DNA from: Charina bottae
Taxonomy: Eukaryota; Chordata; Lepidosauria; Squamata; Charinaidae
Length of the DNA stretch: 64,000 nucleotides
Direction of reading: 5' to 3'
Assembly (NCBI GenBank): GCA_023362775.1
Contig: JALMGJ010000012.1
Location: forward strand, 26,257,001 to 26,321,000
Part shown: piece after piece, positions 62,998 through 64,000 of the stretch
Position numbering within the stretch: position 1 is the stretch's first letter
Layout of the letters: each line of letters opens with the position of its first letter
Position numbers and translations under genes: made by a program
Notes under the pieces: model-generated
Told to the model about the DNA's origin: nothing
Databases searched by the model: none
What the model saw: the letters and a program-made list of their open reading frames with translations, nothing else

Positions 62998-63109
62998 GTT
63001 TTGTCAGAACTCTCCGTCATGACCTGTTCTTCTTGACCTGACTTCATTGAGTTACGCAAGCCCCTTCGCCACGACAAGGCAGTGATCCATGAAGGGGTTT
63101 ATTTACTAT

Positions 63110-64000
63110 ACTGTCCTGGGAAAAGCTAAGTACATGGAAATGAATCTGGCCTTAGTAGGATTTTGCCCATGTCAGCCTAAGGAGTTACTTGATCATCTTT
63201 CTATCTCAGGCTAAATTTTCTTAGCCTACAGTAAACCAGCCTGATAGTTACTTTTGATTTTTGTTGCCTCCTCATATAAAGACATATAACTGCATAAATT
63301 TCTACCAAGAAATGGGCAGAACTTGTTTTGGGGTTCTTATTTTTCTGAGTTAGCACTGAGATTTCAGATTCCTCTCTTGAAGCTTTTTAATATTTGATAC
63401 TGCTGATTGCCCATTCACTTGGATGCTGTATAAGCATTTAGCATCCTGATAAAGGCAGTTGGGTTTTTTTTTCAAAGCACTGCTCTCTTGAAACCTAATT
63501 CTGTCATCAATTTGTTCATTTGGGGGCAGTTGCTGTCTAATGAATTTGTGACATGATTTAGAGAAGCCATTCTGATTATGCAAAGAGGCATTGTTCACAC
63601 TTCCTGCAACAGCGGTAACTTCTGTCTGTGGCAGATTGCTGGGAGGTGAAAGGGCTGAGTAATATAGACACATTCATGAATGTGGCAGCACAGGAGAATA
63701 TGGAGGTGAGCAGTAGCTAGACACTCAATTGAAAACAGTCTGCAAGCAGAGTCAACTCCTATAAAAATCAGTTGCCAGGATCCAGAATTCTATAAAATTG
63801 GTTAGTACAAAAAAAAGGGCTCCACTGCAGAACAATGTATTTTAGATGCAGTTTTGATGTGGCATAGGAGGCAGTTGTTCAAAGGCAGGCACCAAGTCTT
63901 GTGTGTCTTCCTTATATTCACAAATCACATTAAGCCATTGGCTGGTTTGTTAATCGAGTCTGTGTCTTGCACATGGGCAAAGTTATCATGGCTTGCTTGG
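63110..64000. other. Intronic sequence without recognised features
   Basis: No splice-flanked coding segment, repeat end or RNA gene is evident. A 107-codon minus-strand frame (63673-63350) has no recognisable similarity. Confidence 0.6.

Larger units (their letters stand above)
59901..63097 (-). mobile_element. BovB LINE, near full length, recently inserted
   Basis: Runs 3.2 kb on the minus strand between 12-bp target duplications TTTATTTACTAT (59889-59900, 63098-63109). The endonuclease part (62997 to 62299) shows GTWNVRSM, LGISELKWTGMG, YYCGQESLRRNGVAL and VIQVYAPTTDAEEAEVD. One base is missing from an A-run at 62339-62345, shifting the frame. The reverse-transcriptase frame then runs to 59909 with YVPIPKKG, FIDYAKAFDCVDH, GVRQGCILSPCLFN, the catalytic RYADD (117-120 of the last open stretch) and HEVTKSRTRLND. 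Two stops interrupt it: TAA at 61810-61808 and TGA at 61075-61073. Few lesions and an intact length indicate a young copy, but it cannot encode an unbroken protein. Confidence 0.96.
58206..64000 (+). other. DYM: DYM intron 6 (continues past the window)
   Basis: Carries a family-2 MITE, a tandem Penelope-like array, AT-rich spacer and a near full-length BovB. No exon is seen after 63110; frames there are short and unremarkable. Confidence 0.7.

Noticed and set aside
62726..63022. Plus-strand frame opposite the BovB endonuclease
   Set aside because: Antisense shadow of the LINE coding strand.
1..64000. CRISPR arrays, prokaryotic operons, prophage or defence systems
   Set aside because: Spliced vertebrate genes and eukaryotic retroelements throughout. 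The tandem repeats lack the repeat-spacer alternation of CRISPR.

Overview
This is vertebrate nuclear DNA, almost certainly from a squamate reptile. Two spliced, conserved vertebrate genes lie in a dense bed of mobile elements typical of squamates: Sauria SINEs with tRNA-like heads and BovB-like tails, a near full-length BovB LINE, L2- and CR1-clade LINE ends, palindromic hAT-type MITEs, Penelope-like repeats and a Tc1 relic. I could not decide between snake and lizard. There are no bacterial, phage or CRISPR features.

Genes, both on the + strand and head to tail. (1) C18orf32 (UPF0729): CpG-rich promoter and untranslated exon 1 at about 3.5-3.69 kb, coding exons 6319-6537 and 8196-8270, 97 codons before the stop. 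(2) DYM (dymeclin): CpG-island promoter and untranslated exon 1 ending at 11687, then coding exons at 30485-30624, 48354-48406, 49356-49449, 52067-52200 and 58133-58205. These splice in frame to the first 164 residues, and the gene runs off the right edge. The order C18orf32 then DYM matches human chromosome 18q21. RPL17, which lies upstream in human, is not recognisable here.

Layout: 1-3.4 kb is upstream intergenic DNA with a palindromic repeat. 3.5-9.4 kb is C18orf32. 9.4-11.3 kb is intergenic with three MITEs. 11.3-64 kb is DYM, mostly intron. Intron 1 (18.7 kb) and intron 2 (17.7 kb) hold most of the LINEs and SINEs. Intron 5 holds a Tc1 relic. Intron 6 holds a tandem Penelope-like array followed by a 3.2-kb BovB.

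Most notable: (a) hammerhead-ribozyme motifs, three in identical 222-bp tandem units (59082-59747) and two in an unrelated repeat family (43270-43311; 12737-12777 minus), with different but pairing stems I and II. The tandem array resembles a Penelope long terminal repeat or a metazoan retrozyme. (b) A perfect 36-bp inverted repeat with a 34-bp loop at 46508-46613. (c) A SINE whose interior has expanded into seven 101-102-bp units. (d) Seven hAT MITEs with exact 8-bp target duplications. (e) A 165-bp open, splice-flanked segment at 21232-21396 that belongs to neither gene.
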